Assembly: GCA_033964015.1 (NCBI GenBank)
Contig: CM066921.1
Coordinates: 25,711,355-25,775,354 of the forward strand
Direction: 5' to 3'
Source of the DNA: Scolanthus callimorphus
Taxonomy: Eukaryota > Cnidaria > Anthozoa > Actiniaria > Edwardsiidae
Length of the DNA stretch: 64,000 bases
This document shows, piece by piece, positions 11,798-23,728 of the stretch (position 1 is its first letter; the number at the start of each line of letters is the position of its first letter). A program made the translations under genes and the position numbers. The notes under the pieces were generated by a model. The model was given only the letters and a program-made list of their open reading frames with translations, made no database searches and was not told the origin of the DNA.

Positions 11798-13937
11798 CCA
11801 TTGATGTAGGTCAACCCATTTGCTTTGGCCAGCCTCATAGCGATATCCTTGGACTGAATAAAAAAAAGTCACTGAGTGTTTGTTTGGTTTTCACAAATGT
11901 GGATGCACAACCTCTCAATGTTCTTGCAGTTGATTATGTATAAGAGCATGTCGTCAGGCATCTCCTTGCACAACAAGCTCGGCTTCAGGGCCGGTCAACA
12001 AGGGCGCAGAATCGGTCCTTTGTGATAGCTATGGTGATTGCGCAATCACTTAAAACCCCCATTGTGCATAGAGTAAGTTGAGTGTATGGAACATAACGCA
12101 AACTAACTACGCTCTGGAGGCAAAGTAATCACGACTTGCGTCAAGACAAAAGACACACGTTATGGAAAAGCAGATGTGAACATCAATAGTGGATTCCAAT
12201 AGACCCCCACCCCCACCCCCTGGATCCGCCACTGTTACAAATCCCTTTGCCATCACTTTGGAATTACGACTACAGTAAAATGTTCATGTTCAATGTACCT
12301 CTATAATATCATTTCCATTAACATGGACATCAGCTTGATATTTCCTGCAGGCTGATATCTTCATGATAGGAGCGTTGATTGGCATCACCACGGTAACAGG
12401 AATACCCAGGTCGTGTCCATGGTATGACAGAGCGAGGGCATGGTTCCCAGCCGATGCCGCAATGACACCTTTCTTCTTCTGTTCCTATATTGTTGGGTTA
12501 GAGTAGAGGAGTTGGAGTAGTCTAGCTCTCAATAATTTAAACAAACGAACTAGGAGCCTATCAACAGGAGCCCCCATCTACTTCACTAGATTAAGCTATA
12601 TGCACGTATGTAGGATAACCTATGTTTAGACTGTGGATTTTGAATTTCAATGGAAACTTGGTACTTTGAGATTGAGGATCTTGGGTTCAACGTGCACAGT
12701 GCAATGGTGGGGCATTTCAGTCATTTTAGTTTCTTTTGAGAGAGGGAATATTATGTGGTGTAACCATATGTTGACAACTTATTTTTGCGGAAAATTCAAA
12801 ATCTACAATGTGTGGTTCCAGAAAATATCCATACCCTCTCCACGGAAGGGTGTTGAAAAGTGACCCCCCACCCCTCTAGAATTTCCAAGGAAAAATACAG
12901 TATTTGTATGGAAATGATCAGGTAAATTGACCCCCCCCCCCACCCCTTTCCAATGCCCTTCCGTAGGGGGGGTATGGATAATGTCTGGAACCACACAATA
13001 TAGAAATAGATTTGTCTACTCCTGCACGTTGGATGCCCACCACAAGGTTATGGGGGAGCTCTCTCTGTCCTTTCCAGCAAGTGACCCCTAGCTTCCGCCC
13101 CCAGCCCCCCACCCACAGTCTCCCCCACTTTCACCCCAACACATGCTATGCATTAGTTACAACATACAAACTAAAAATAAAAAATCCCAATAGCTTTGTC
13201 AATATATATAAATAAAATCAATTTCTTTATTGTGTGGTTCCAGAAAATATCCATACCCCCACCACGGAAGGGTGTTGAAAAGTGACCCCCCCCCACCCCA
13301 CCCCTCTGGAATTTCCAAGGAAAAATACAGTATTTGTATGGAAATGATCCGGTAGGGGTGGGGGGGGGGGGGGGTATGGATAATTTCTGGAACCACACAT
13401 TGCCAGAAACGTTTCAGGAATACAACACAATTCCAGGACTTCCCAGCTTTTCAATTATTTCCTTACTCACTTTTGATAGAAGCAGTAGAGTGTTTCTTGC
13501 CCCCCTCTCTTTGAAACTGGAAAGTGTAGGATATATTACATACTATGCATCAGGGGTGTAGCCAGGGGGCACAGGGGGCCACAGCCCCCCTTTCTTGGGC
13601 ATATCAAGATAACAGTGTCGTCTTTTTAGTGATCGAGCGGGCCTCCTGTGGTGTCTTGTCTACCTTGTTCACAGGTTCTTGACCGTGAAAAACACAGTCA
13701 GTGGAAAATGTACGTCATCTTTTCTCATTTGTATCTGAGTTCTGGTTGAGTTTTAAGCTTTCTAGGTCAATAAAATAGTGAAAAAAAACAAATATAGTTT
13801 GCAGATATTTCCTTATAAGAAAGTTGAAGAAAGTCGACACTTTTTCAAGGGAACTATCTTGATATGAGATTTTCCCATACATTTACTGTATTGCTGGAGG
13901 AAATTTGAAAATTTTCGTTCCATTTTGTTTTCACTAT

Positions 13938-13968
<31 letters not shown>

Positions 13969-16004
13969 CCAAAATTCCTGGCTATGCCCCTGTGCATGGT
14001 GTCAGAAAAGACAGAAAAGTCCTGTATAGCAGTGGCAGATCCAGGGGAGGTGCATCTGCCAAAATGCTGGCATAAAGATAAAGTTCAAACAGCTCTATAT
14101 TGACAAATCTGGATTTCCAGACCAGGAATGCATCCCATTTTCGAAAAACCTAGATCTGCTCCTGGTCGGTTTCTGAAAGGTGGATTAGCGCTACTTCTAG
14201 GAATAAATTTGTATTCCTGGTTTAGCTAATCCAGGCCTGTAGCCAGAAAAAATCATTACCGAGGCAGAGTGAGCCAGATTTCCAGAAAAAAAAATTGTTA
14301 TACAATTTTCTTCCAATTACGAAGCAGGAAGTTAAACAAAACATAGAATATTTACTCACCCCATGCTGGCTACGGGCTTATAATCCTATAGGATTATAGC
14401 AGATTTAATCCTGGATTAGCAGCTAACATATCAAGAAAATTTTGAAAAAAACTGTCAAATTGCAGCTGTTGCAAAACTTCCTTATTAGGAAACCTTATTT
14501 TTCCTCAAATCTTAGAGAAAAAGGCAGGGAAATTAACCAAAACTTGCAGTTACTCGAGAAACATTGTTCTCTAGGTTGCCATTTTGTTTAGAAGGATTTG
14601 TTTACATCGCATACGAGTTAGGGTCGACGTAAGCTGCAATCTGATTGGTTCATCTTCTGTGGGGCACTTCTGTGGGTCATCTTCTGTGGGGCACCGAGGG
14701 GCACCGCAGGCAGCCCGTGTGAAATTGCCATAAAAATGACAGCACTTTCTTGATATGTTTTTTTTTTTCCAACACAATTTTTTCTAGAAAAACTTTTTTT
14801 CCCACACTGACCTGCCAGTAATTTGAAGATATTCTTTCTTGAAATAAAGTTGCATATCAACCACATCTGAGAGCTTAGACCTCTGTAAATTAATAAACAA
14901 ACATTTTAAGTCATACCATTGGAATAAAAAGTTGTTAAATGTTCTTCGCACATGTTTTGGTCTTCTCATGCTGCTGTGTACAGATTGTAAATTTCCAGAT
15001 ACAACACTGGTAACTGGAATTAGAAAAGACAAGGCCCCACCACACCAGGACGGGGCACTGGATGAACTAGAAAAATATATCGAAAAGTGCATGTCCCCTA
15101 CCTTTTTCCCAGGGCATGTGATTATTCTTTACTTGAGGTTTGGTTCCAGAAATGATATATACCCCTCCCATCTCCTATCTCTTTGTTCACTTTTTCAGAG
15201 GAGTCCTTTTGTTTGTAATATTACAGATTCAGTATACAACCAGACATGCATATTAGATGAGCATGAAACAAAAGATTGTGCAGGGTCAATATCACGTGAT
15301 AGCCCCTTTCAACATCCAGCCCACGCTATTGTATTGACCCTTTGAAGTTTTGCCGGGCTTCCTAACTATTCCACTCGATTTAACTATGCCCGGAGTAATT
15401 GAATTACTCTAGCTGATACCTCAGCCGGACAGCTCTTTGTAGACTGCTAGCAGCCCCGTTCGTCGGGGGTTCGCGCTCGCTTTCTGGGTCGCGCTCGCTT
15501 TAGTGTTTACATTCTGGTGTGTCACTCAAGAGGAAATTTCCTATAGCGTTGCGCTCGCTTTCTGGGAAACGCGCCAAAGTAGGGGCTGCTACAATGTAGC
15601 AGTCTAAGCTCTTTGAAGCTCCATATTATCTTACATAATACCCCATAATACTTGTAGTAATACACCCGCCCGGGTCATAAAACCCGGTTTAGGTTATTAT
15701 CATACTATAGTCTGATGTAAACAAACCATAGCGCGCGCTTTTCACAAACTTTCCAGCGCAATGTTCGCGCTCAGGGGAACTCAACTAATTATAATTACCT
15801 CGCATGGGGTTCTTTTCACTCCGTTTTTAATCCTAAATGACGCGGCGCTCACGTCCTCGAAGCCGACTTCGATAGGTTCTTCGGATTCTCCCGTGTAGGG
15901 TTAAACTTCATTTTTGCACGCTGAGCTTGCGAGTTTTGGCCTGATTTGCTACCATTACTACAGCTACAAGCCTCACTGCTTGGGCTTTCTGTTACTGTTG
16001 TCAT
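11798..16004 (-). CDS. Threonine/serine dehydratase-like PLP enzyme (partial gene, five exons)
   Basis: Fold-type II PLP enzyme that would deaminate threonine or serine to a 2-oxo acid plus ammonia. Minus-strand exons, in coding order: 16004-15799, 14882-14812, 13516-13471, 12484-12299 and 11853-11798, with GT-AG borders and matching phases. They encode a variable N-terminus, then FEDVSAASFRIKNG and TPCE; DMQLYFKKEYLQITG; SFKERGARNTLLLLSK, where the lysine of SFKERGA is the expected PLP Schiff-base residue; an ASAGNHALALSYHG block (the SxGNH phosphate/cofactor loop); and SKDIAMRLAKANGLTYING. The exons encoding the glycine-rich loop and C-terminus were not found, so they lie beyond the window or are lost. 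Exon 1 is out of frame with itself by one base near 15885, which may be a sequence error or a true lesion. Identification is firm; functionality is uncertain. Confidence 0.85.
12809..12997. mobile_element. MITE with TGTGTGGTTCCAGA ends, copy 1
   Basis: Terminal inverted repeats TGTGTGGTTCCAGAAAATAT and complement enclose C-rich stretches and internal inverted pairs (GGAATTTCC type). It lies in an intron of the dehydratase gene. A second copy lies 230 bp away, and a lone end-like fragment occurs at 17.61-17.65 kb inside the TBC gene. All reading frames across it are by-products of the repeat. Confidence 0.8.
13231..13399. mobile_element. MITE with TGTGTGGTTCCAGA ends, copy 2
   Basis: 169-bp sibling of the element at 12809-12997 in the same orientation, with a longer G-run near its right end. 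It lies 72 bp from the third dehydratase exon. Confidence 0.8.
13551..13995. mobile_element. hAT-like MITE with C-run
   Basis: Ends CAGGGGTGTAGCCAGGGG and CCTGGCTATGCCCCTG are inverted repeats of the CAGGGGCGTAGCCAG type common among hAT-family elements. A run of about 30 C lies just inside the right end. Part of the interior (CCCATACATTTACTGTAT) recurs at 25.49-25.59 kb before a similar CCTGGCTACGCC end. Confidence 0.7.
14034..14811. other. Intron sequence without recognised elements
   Basis: First intron region of the dehydratase gene on the minus strand. AGTGGCAGATCCAGGGG at 14034 resembles a hAT-type terminus, and a matching complementary end occurs alone at 12218-12235, but the two are not clearly one element. 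Confidence 0.3.
15440..15606. mobile_element. MITE with TAGACTGCTAGCAG ends
   Basis: Inverted ends TAGACTGCTAGCAGCCCC and GGGGCTGCTACAATGTAGCAGTCTA enclose three copies of GCGCTCGCTTTCTGGG-like sequence. A relative sharing TAGACTGCTAGCAG and the GCGCCAAAGTA motif is at 62411-62534. Located in the first intron of the dehydratase gene. Confidence 0.65.
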
Positions 16005-16508
16005 GTTGGGGAAGAAATGAAGCTTTTAAATCACAGGGTCAGGGAATAAACGGTGACTTCGCCCGGCGCCTATGATCGTTCGTAAACTCGCCAAGCCGGC
16101 TTGTCTTGTTTATGTTACGTAACCTTTTACGACGTAACGTAGACGTGACACAGCTTCAATTCACGTTTTCCCTAGCCTTATTTACTAGATTAGTAAGATA
16201 TTTTACTAAAATGACAAAAAAGAGAACAAAAAATGCTGTTCTAAAAAACGTTCCTCCCTGTTCGCAACTTTATCACTTTTTCCTCATAACATTACGAAGT
16301 TTGTCCGAGTGTTCATCGACAGCAACGGTGCGAGTTCGCACTAATCCATACTTATTCGTTAAACGGAAGTTGTGTCTCAGACATGACGATCAAGTGTTCT
16401 GGAAGGCCTCAGCAAGGTACATGGAAAAAGGCAGCTAAAATGGTCTAATTAGAGCGGGCTTTAAACCTTTATTTCTCCAAATAACTATTGAAACTGTTCC
16501 GAAGCGAA
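16005..16508. promoter_or_regulatory. Candidate bidirectional promoter
   Basis: The 504 bp between the minus-strand start codon of the dehydratase and the plus-strand ATG of the TBC1D16 orthologue. It contains TTACGTAA at 16115-16122, the consensus of PAR-bZIP and C/EBP-type factors, and other ACGT cores nearby (TTACGACGTAACGTAGACGT). No TATA box is obvious. Head-to-head spacing below 1 kb is typical of shared promoters; coregulation here is inference. An open frame at 16106-16438 has no similarity that I recognise and is probably 5'-UTR. Confidence 0.55.
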
Positions 16509-19086
16509 ATGTTTAGTCAAATAGTCCGTTTTGCGATCCAAAGTGCATTTCCAGAGACGAGTAGATTCTACGTTGACGATCACGATGACTATGACGAGGA
16601 TGAAGACGTTTTGTTTTGCAAGAACAACATCTCTGTTCACCCAGCGAAAGGAAAGGATAGTAAAACTGCTGGCTACTTAACTATCAAGTCCAGAACTCGA
16701 AAAAGCGGCCATGTTCGCTTAATTGTTACATGGACACCAAATACTTACTTAACATTAACTACAAATGACTCGAAAACAAGTCTCATATCAGACACAACAC
16801 GCAAATCAAAGCTGCTCATTTCAGACCCAAATAAATACGAGTCCCTTGAATATTTCTGTGTAGACTTGAGCGAAATGAAAGTTCTCAAGCTATTCTACAA
16901 CGAAGACGATCCAACATGTGGACAATTTGTTATTGGAAACTATGAAAATCACTACAAAGTGTTTAATTTCAACTGCGGCGGTTTAAACCGTGTGACACAA
17001 GTGTTGGAAGATTGGGATTGGTGTGTTGGTCAAAGAAACTCGCTAGAAGAAGTCCGTAAAAGATGTTTTGTTGTTATTTCACGAGTTCCTGTATTAGAGG
17101 ACTGTTATGCAGAGGAAGGGAGATATGACCCAATGTCTTTGGAGACTTGGAAAAGTTTTCAAAATCAGGCTGGACAAGTAGACGACGTGGCAAACTTTCG
17201 CAGGGTAAGTATCAACTCAAATTACTGTCAGATTCCATAAAATTATCATATATTTAACTCGATTAGCTCTCCTATTTTTTGAGTGGCTGAGTTCTCCTAC
17301 ACTCTTAATGTCAACTGTACCATATATGCATTTTTCTTGTACTTATTTGCAGTATAGAGGACACAATAAACTGTTTTGTTGTTTATTGTTGTTGTGTATC
17401 AGCTGTCAAATCACACTTGGTCATTTTGAGTACTTGGAAAGTTAGAGTCCATTGTAATATATACCGGTATTTCTGTGTCCAGGTGTTTCACTGACTTGTC
17501 GACATGGTAACAGGAAGCCTATGAAAATATTTAAGAGCTCAGCTAGTTGGTCTATCCTTTGTTATTCTTTTCATTTGATTAGAAAACAAATTATATGTAG
17601 AAACTAGGTGGGTAGTGGGTGGATATTTTCTGGAATTACCACACTTGGCCATAGGGGCTTTCAACATACTCATACACACAAAATCTGCCGGTGACGGTTG
17701 ATCACATATAAAGGCACTAAGATTATTACAGAGATATTAATGATGTAACCTTGATATATATACCTTTTAATTTCAGGCAGTCTTCTTTGGTGGACTTAGC
17801 CCAGAAGTAAGAAAAGAAGCTTGGAAGTTTTTACTGAGTTATCATTCATTCATTTCCACTCGCAAAGAGAGAGCAATCTTGAGGGAAGGAAAGGAGAGGA
17901 TCTACAAGGAGGTTCATAACACAAGGTAACAATTACAGAACAGGTTTCTTGTTTTTACTATATTTTAGGCTTAATGTTTTTGTGCCTGAAAATGGCAACT
18001 TGTAAGCATGATGACTTCCTTTCATTTTAGTGCCAACCTACTGCAACCTTTGCCAAAAAGGTTTGGACCGTTTTTAAGAGCTGTATTTTTCTGTCACCCC
18101 CTCCTCTCCCCCAGTCAATGTTGGTACATATTTTGAATGGTCGAAGATCTCGGGCTTCAAAATGCAGTGATACAAGGCCACAAATACAGAGGAGGGGGCA
18201 AAAATTCTGCAGTGTTTAGCAAAGAAATGGCTTTCACCCACCTTCCACCCACCAACAATGATGCCCTGTCCCTAGTTTTAGGAGTTTTCTACACCATTGG
18301 CTGATTGCATTTTTAAACCGCACCGGGGGGGTTGAGGACCTCTTTTAAAAAGACCCCCTCCCCTGGAATTTCCACTCGTGAAACAGACCCCCTCCCCTGG
18401 AATGTCCAACCTCATAAAGGACCCCCTCCCCTGGAATTTCCATTTTTTCTAGCAAAATACCCCTGGAAAATCTCTTTTTGGATAAAATGTCCCTGGAAAA
18501 TCACCTTTTTTACCCTTCCTCCCTGGAATTTCCAGTCTCCAGACACACCCCCTCCCGTGGAATTTCCAGAGTCCAAAACAACCCCCCTGGAAAATTTCCA
18601 TAGGTCCTCAACCCCCCGGTGCGGATTAAAAATGGAATCAGCCATTCCATGATGGCACAGTAGATGGTACAATTTCATAACAGGATTTCCTTTGTTTTTT
18701 TCTTTGACAGGATGAGTATGAGTGATGAGGAGTATGTCCAATTTTGGAAAGTGGTCCAGTGTACCGTAGATAAGGATGTCCCTCGTACTGACAGGTCACA
18801 CCCATACTATGCAGGGGAGGGTAATCCCAACATTGAGGTCATGAGGTCAGTAAGCAATAGACCAACCTCTTCCCCAGGGGCATGTGGGTAATTTTCCAGA
18901 TGGAGGTTGGTCAAGCACAAGACCCTGGGGGAGTCACATGATCACTGTTTGAGAACATGGGAACGAGGTTGTCCTTTGTTTTGAAACGGTCATGTGACTC
19001 AGCCTCCTCCAGCGTCTTGTGCTCAACCAACCACCATCCACAAGACCCTGGGGACGAGGTTGTCAATTAATTAACAACTATCCCCT

Positions 19087-19121
<35 letters not shown>

Positions 19122-22100
19122 GCACCGACCCTGAGGGGATAGTTGTTTTAAAGTATATACAAATTCAGTAGAATAAATACGGTGATTAAAGATTCAAAAC
19201 GCAGTATCGCATGCGAAACGAGCCACCATTTTGAGAGTTTTCTCAAAACAGTAAATAGTGTTTGATATCTACTATTTCAGGAACCAATCAGAGCGCGCGA
19301 AAATGACTATTCACTGATTTGGTATATACTAATAGGCCTTATCGCATGGCAGCCATCTTGGACAAGTTTCCAATGAGAAAAGGAAGAATATATTTTATCC
19401 AAGATGGCTGCCGTGTGATAAATGCCCATTGGAATAATTGTAAAATATACATTAAAAAATAATAATAAATATTGATTATTACCATAGCATTTACACTGAT
19501 CACTTGTGGTTGTACATTAACCGATTCATAGAATGTGAAGTGTCCACCACCCATTTGTTTGTCAGTGGAAAAATCAAACACTTCCTATTCTTATGTCTTC
19601 AGAAATACAACTTTTTGCAGGTAGACATTTCCTGGAAAAAGCAAGCCTTATATTTGAAGTTGTTATCATTTAATCAATGTTTTTTTCATAGGAGTATTCT
19701 ATTGAACTATGCCATCTATAACCCTCATGTGGGTTACAACCAAGGCATGTCGGACCTGCTAGCGCCTGTGTTGGCTGCAGTACAAGATGAGGTGGATGCC
19801 TTCTGGTGTTTTGTAGGCCTGATGGAAGCAAGTGTGTTTGTCACTTCCCCAAAGGATGATGTCATGGACAAACAGCTGGTGAGTACTTCTACTGCCTTTC
19901 TGTCTGCCTGCCAACAACAACAACAATAACAATCTTTATTTGTGCTTTTCTATGGTTTACATTTTTTGATAAAGAAGAAAGGATAGGTTAAGGTGAGGCA
20001 GGCAGTTTATAGGTACAAAATCTGACTTAAAACAATGTACTAAGGTGTGCTTCAGTTTGGAAAGTTGCGAGGCATTTGGCATTTGCCAGACCATTAACTT
20101 TTTTCAAGAAGTGCTAATGGAATCCAAATGAAAAATTTGGATTTGGATATGGTTGCCATATTCCGAGTTAATGTTGTTGACAGCTTATTTTGAGAAGGAC
20201 TTTTTTAACACCTTCAATTTGGAATGGTACATGTAAGTCACCATTTGGAGACTTGGTTGAAATTTTGCTTGTCACACCTTAATTCTAGTCGCCATGGCGA
20301 TCATGTTGCAATGCAGGGCCCTGTATGTCTGTCTGTCTTTCCAACCGTCTGTCTGCCTGTACCTGTCTGTTGGCATATCTGCTTGCCTGTACTACAGCCT
20401 ACCAGTCACTTTTCAATCATTCAATCCATTCAGTCAATCCGTTATGGGAGGCAACATGTACCAGTGGTTAGCTGGGTGCCAGCCTCGCAATCTGGAGATC
20501 CCAATTTTGAGACCCGCTCTGGCCACTGGAGATTTGTTTGTAATAGCCAACTGGTTTGCCTCCCAGCCAGTTGGGGTTTTTAACGAGTTTGTTTGAGTTT
20601 GTTCTTTGTTTATCATTTGTTTATAGTGTCCCTAAATAAGCGGACACATTTTTTTTTTTATTCAAATCAATTGAACTCAAACGTAAAGCAATCCCCTATC
20701 GTTTGAACAACTAACAGGTGACATTTCATGTATCTTCCAGGCATACCTGCGGGAGCTAGTGCGCATGCTTGAACCCAAGTTCTATGCACATCTACTCGTA
20801 GAGGATGACGGTCTTGATATGCTGTTCGTCCATCGCTGGTTATTACTCTGCTTTAAAAGGGAGTTCTATGATGAACAGGTTTGTGTACTTTTGCACTATG
20901 AATAGAGCAAAGCGGCTAATATTAGTGTTTACATCTTGTTGCCATCCAATTCAGATCACCTTACAGATTCGTTTGGAAGATTACCATTGTTCATTTTGTA
21001 CATAGTTCCATGCGCTCGGTCGTGTGTGAGAAACTGTTAATTGTATCCTCGCAAATTAACAAGTTGTAAACACCGTTTGCCGATTTGGTCTTTTCTTTTT
21101 GCCTGTCCCATAGATTTCTTATATCTTCATTACCTAAAACGTTTTGCAACTTGTCAGTTCGAGATGCAGCCTATTCGTAGTTACCCTCAGGACGTATTGT
21201 TTGGCAACACCATTGATTGTATAAAGAATGGCTTGGAAACATAGAGTTTGGAGCACTGATTGGTCAATTGAAAGGTTCCCGCCGGCCTCTTCCGCGCTGA
21301 AATTTGCTTTGCATGACGTCACACCCATTTATCCACTAGATTGGGTCAGATCACGTGACACATTTTTATGATCAATAGAAAAACGTACTAGTTTTGGCGT
21401 TCTAATAGAAATGTTCCTCCATTTCTCTTAGGTTCTTCTTATGTGGGAGGCATGCTGGTCTCGCTACCAAACAGACTACTTCCATATATTCCTATGCGTG
21501 GCCATGTTACAAGAATACGGACAAGAAGTTCTACATCGAGACATGAAAACAGACGAAATGCTACATTATTTCACTGACTTGTCCATGAAAATGGATGGCA
21601 ATAAAATACTGAGAATCGCGCGCCAGTTGTTACTACGTTTTCGCAAGCTTCCATTTATTCCTTGTACCCTGAGAGGTCTTCTGTCCGGTCCGGGAATATG
21701 GGACAGCGCTCCCTTACCAGTGATAGAGTGTCATTGCCATGGAAACTGTTACTATGGAGATAGAAATGACCTTAGCAACCAGAGTCTGTATGACGGTAGC
21801 GAGAGCTCTGTCGCCGAGGATGCTAGTAACGGCGATAATTGCGATTACAGGGAAAGAGGTGATGGCGAGGCGGAAAATAGCTATGGCGAAAAATACGAAG
21901 TCGAGATCCCTGAAAAGACTGAAACTTGTAAACATAGCGCTGTTGCCATGGAAACTGAAGTGAGGAAATCTCCCGAATTAGCAGTGGAGGTCTCTGAAAA
22001 AGAAAGTGAAAAACATACTATCGCGAGGGAAGAAAAACCAGCCTTGGATTCTGATGCTGCTTCCACAGGGGCTGCCATTGAAGGGCAAAGTATCAAAGAG

Positions 22101-22976
22101 GAAAAAAATTCCTTAACAAGCGAGAAAGAGCCAATCAAATCGAGTGAGCATAGAATCGAGGAGACAAATGAAAATGTGAAGAACAGTAATTTTCCGGATG
22201 CCTGTACGAAAAAAGCAGTTGAAACCGATTTTTTCGATGAGCCCGCAAATGAGAATAACGGTGAAGATGAACATACGAAAAACGCAATTCAGTATTCTGA
22301 ACAGTCTTCGACAACGAGAGAAAATAAACAAGAAACTCAAGTTGAAACTGCAGACAGCGAAGAGTCACAATCAACTACGAATTTGGTAAATCATGAACAC
22401 AATGAGGATTCTGTATCTGACACCATAGAGTCGCCAGGAATAAAGGAGGCTGCTTGCGATGTCTTGCCATGCGAGAGTACAGAAGAGGTCAATCAGGAAG
22501 CTAAGATTGAAAGCCCTATAAAGATTGACCCTAAAGAGCCTCAATCAACTTCGGATTTCGAAACTCGTGTGCATAACGAGGATTCCATATCTGACACCAT
22601 AGACTCACCAGGAATGAAGAAGGCTGCTTGCGATGAGTTGCCATGTGAGAGTACAGACAAGAACAATAAGGAAGCTGAGAGTGAAAGCACTATAAAGGTT
22701 GACCCAGACGAGTCTCAATCAACTTTGAATTTCGAAAATCGTGCGCATAAAGAGGACTTTATATCTGACACCATAGAGTCACCAGGAATAAAGGAAGCTG
22801 CTTGTGATGTGATGTCGTGTGAGAGTACGCACGAGGTCAACCAGAAAGGTGGGACTGAAAACTCTGCAGAGGTTGATATTTCGGGTAAGGCTGGAGAAGT
22901 GAGTCTAGGAGATGAGAGATTAAATGAGGACAATAGTATAGAAGCTGAAGTAGGTAAACATTCATTCGAACAGTAA
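16509..22976 (+). CDS. TBC1D16: TBC1 domain family member 16 orthologue (Rab GTPase-activating protein), six coding exons
   Basis: Coding exons 16509-17204, 17777-17925, 18711-18845, 19692-19878, 20741-20878 and 21432-22976, all with GT-AG borders and consistent phases, give about 949 residues. The N-terminal part matches TBC1D16 (CKNNISVHP; GNYENHYKVFNFNCGGL). The TBC domain starts near residue 233 with FFGGLSPEVRKEAWKFLL. It keeps both catalytic fingers: R307 in VDKDVPR (the IxxDxxR motif) and Q344 in GYNQGMSDL (the YxQ motif). Exon 6 completes the domain (WEACWSRYQTDYFH...GIWDSAPLPVIEC) and adds an acidic tail of about 400 residues. TBC1D16 accelerates GTP hydrolysis on endosomal Rabs (Rab4A and Rab5C in mammals), affecting receptor recycling. 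The ATG at 16509 is the first in the frame. The long tail is unlike vertebrate orthologues. Confidence 0.93.
18318..18624. mobile_element. GC-rich fold-back MITE in TBC1D16 intron 2
   Basis: Ends CCGCACCGGGGGGGTTGAGG and CCTCAACCCCCCGGTGCGG are near-perfect inverted repeats. The interior is an array of about seven units of the type CCCCTCCCCTGGAATTTCCA. The open frames across it are artefacts of the array. Confidence 0.8.
18870..19460. other. Intron DNA with repeat fragments
   Basis: Third intron of the TBC gene. It holds inverted copies of a CCAACCTC...CAGGGTCTTG motif (18.86-19.06 kb). A second inverted pair at 19.34-19.42 kb is built from GGCAGCCATCTTGGA and TCCAAGATGGCTGCC, which carry YY1-like AAGATGGC cores. 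No exon seen. Confidence 0.4.
20455..20640 (+). mobile_element. tRNA-derived SINE
   Basis: The 5' part resembles tRNA promoter boxes: an A-box-like CAGTGGTTAGCTGGGTGCC and, about 35 bp on, a B-box-like TTTTGAGACCC in the context CTGGAGATCCCAATTTTGAG. A T-rich unrelated tail follows. It lies within the fourth TBC intron. It is too degenerate to be a functional tRNA. Confidence 0.6.
22359..22880 (+). repeat. Three 174-bp tandem repeats in the TBC1D16 C-terminal coding tail
   Basis: In-frame direct repeats with a period of 174 bp (58 residues), marked by GAG codons at 22362, 22536 and 22710. Each unit carries an SQSTxNF-type start, then SDTIESPGxKxAACD, CEST and an acidic stretch. Cysteines, SDTI and SPG are the best-conserved positions. 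The tail is otherwise Glu/Ser/Thr-rich and probably disordered. Confidence 0.9.
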
Positions 22977-23728
22977 CAATAGTTCTTAGTCTCATCTTTA
23001 TTACTGCGATTTTTATAATTCTGCAAACTCCCACATTGCATTTTCGAACGCTAAACTGCGTGTTGGCTTTCGTCCATCAAACCTTTTAGACAGGCGTGAC
23101 TTTTTCTAAGTTTCGTTTGCATTTTATGATGGGAAATTTGGGTTGGACGCCTAGCTATAGTTTTTATTAGTTTAAAACATCTCTCAAAGCCTGCGTGAAA
23201 TCACCAAGAGCCGTTCACTCGTTTGATTGACGGAAGCCAAACCGCGGTTTGTTATTTGGCGTAGAGTTCGCAGAGTTATCAAAATTGCAGTAAAGAGCCC
23301 CAGTAACCCATTCCTTTGTTATTGTTTTTATTCGATATTAGAAAACAAATTATGTATAGAAATCTTTAGCCTGCATGTAGGCGCTAGAAGTTTGTTGAGA
23401 GAGGGATTTGGGCGCGTGCACGAAGGAATCCACAGGAACTCCGAATGAAGCAGGAGAGACGGACGCAGGCTAAGAAATCTCAAAATAATCATCTACAAAC
23501 AAAGTTGTATACTTGATGTACCGAATTCAATCGAAAATATCGCACTACGTTCCCTAAATCAGCCGATGGAAATGGATGCTTTCTCTGGCTTGGTATGTTG
23601 CTAGGCTGATAAAATTGCGGTTGACTGAGGCTCTTTAAAGGGGCTGAGCCCTGACCATAATGCATTACTCTGTTTTTGTTTACATACAATTCAATGCGTC
23701 GGAAACTCAGACTTAGTGCAAAATATTA
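22977..23728. other. 3' flank of TBC1D16
   Basis: Probable 3'-UTR followed by intergenic DNA. 23190-23265 is the second copy of the motif found upstream of the GT31 gene. Nothing coding recognised. Confidence 0.35.

Noticed and set aside
12796..13561. Cluster of reading frames with poly-Pro/Gly
   Set aside because: They are products of the C/G-runs of two MITE copies. The only real coding sequence here is the 46-bp exon at 13471-13516 on the minus strand.
14932..15345. 137-residue plus-strand reading frame with a signal-like start
   Set aside because: No family resemblance. It lies opposite the first intron of the dehydratase and just beyond its second exon.
16106..16438. 110-residue basic reading frame before TBC1D16
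   Set aside because: Separated from the TBC frame by stops and with no recognised domain. More likely 5'-UTR/promoter DNA.
18332..18652. Proline-rich 106-residue reading frame
   Set aside because: It is a translation of the CCCCTCCCCTGGAATTTCC array within the MITE at 18318-18624, inside a TBC intron.
20455..20540. Possible tRNA gene
   Set aside because: A- and B-box-like motifs are present, but the cloverleaf stems do not pair and a SINE-like tail follows.
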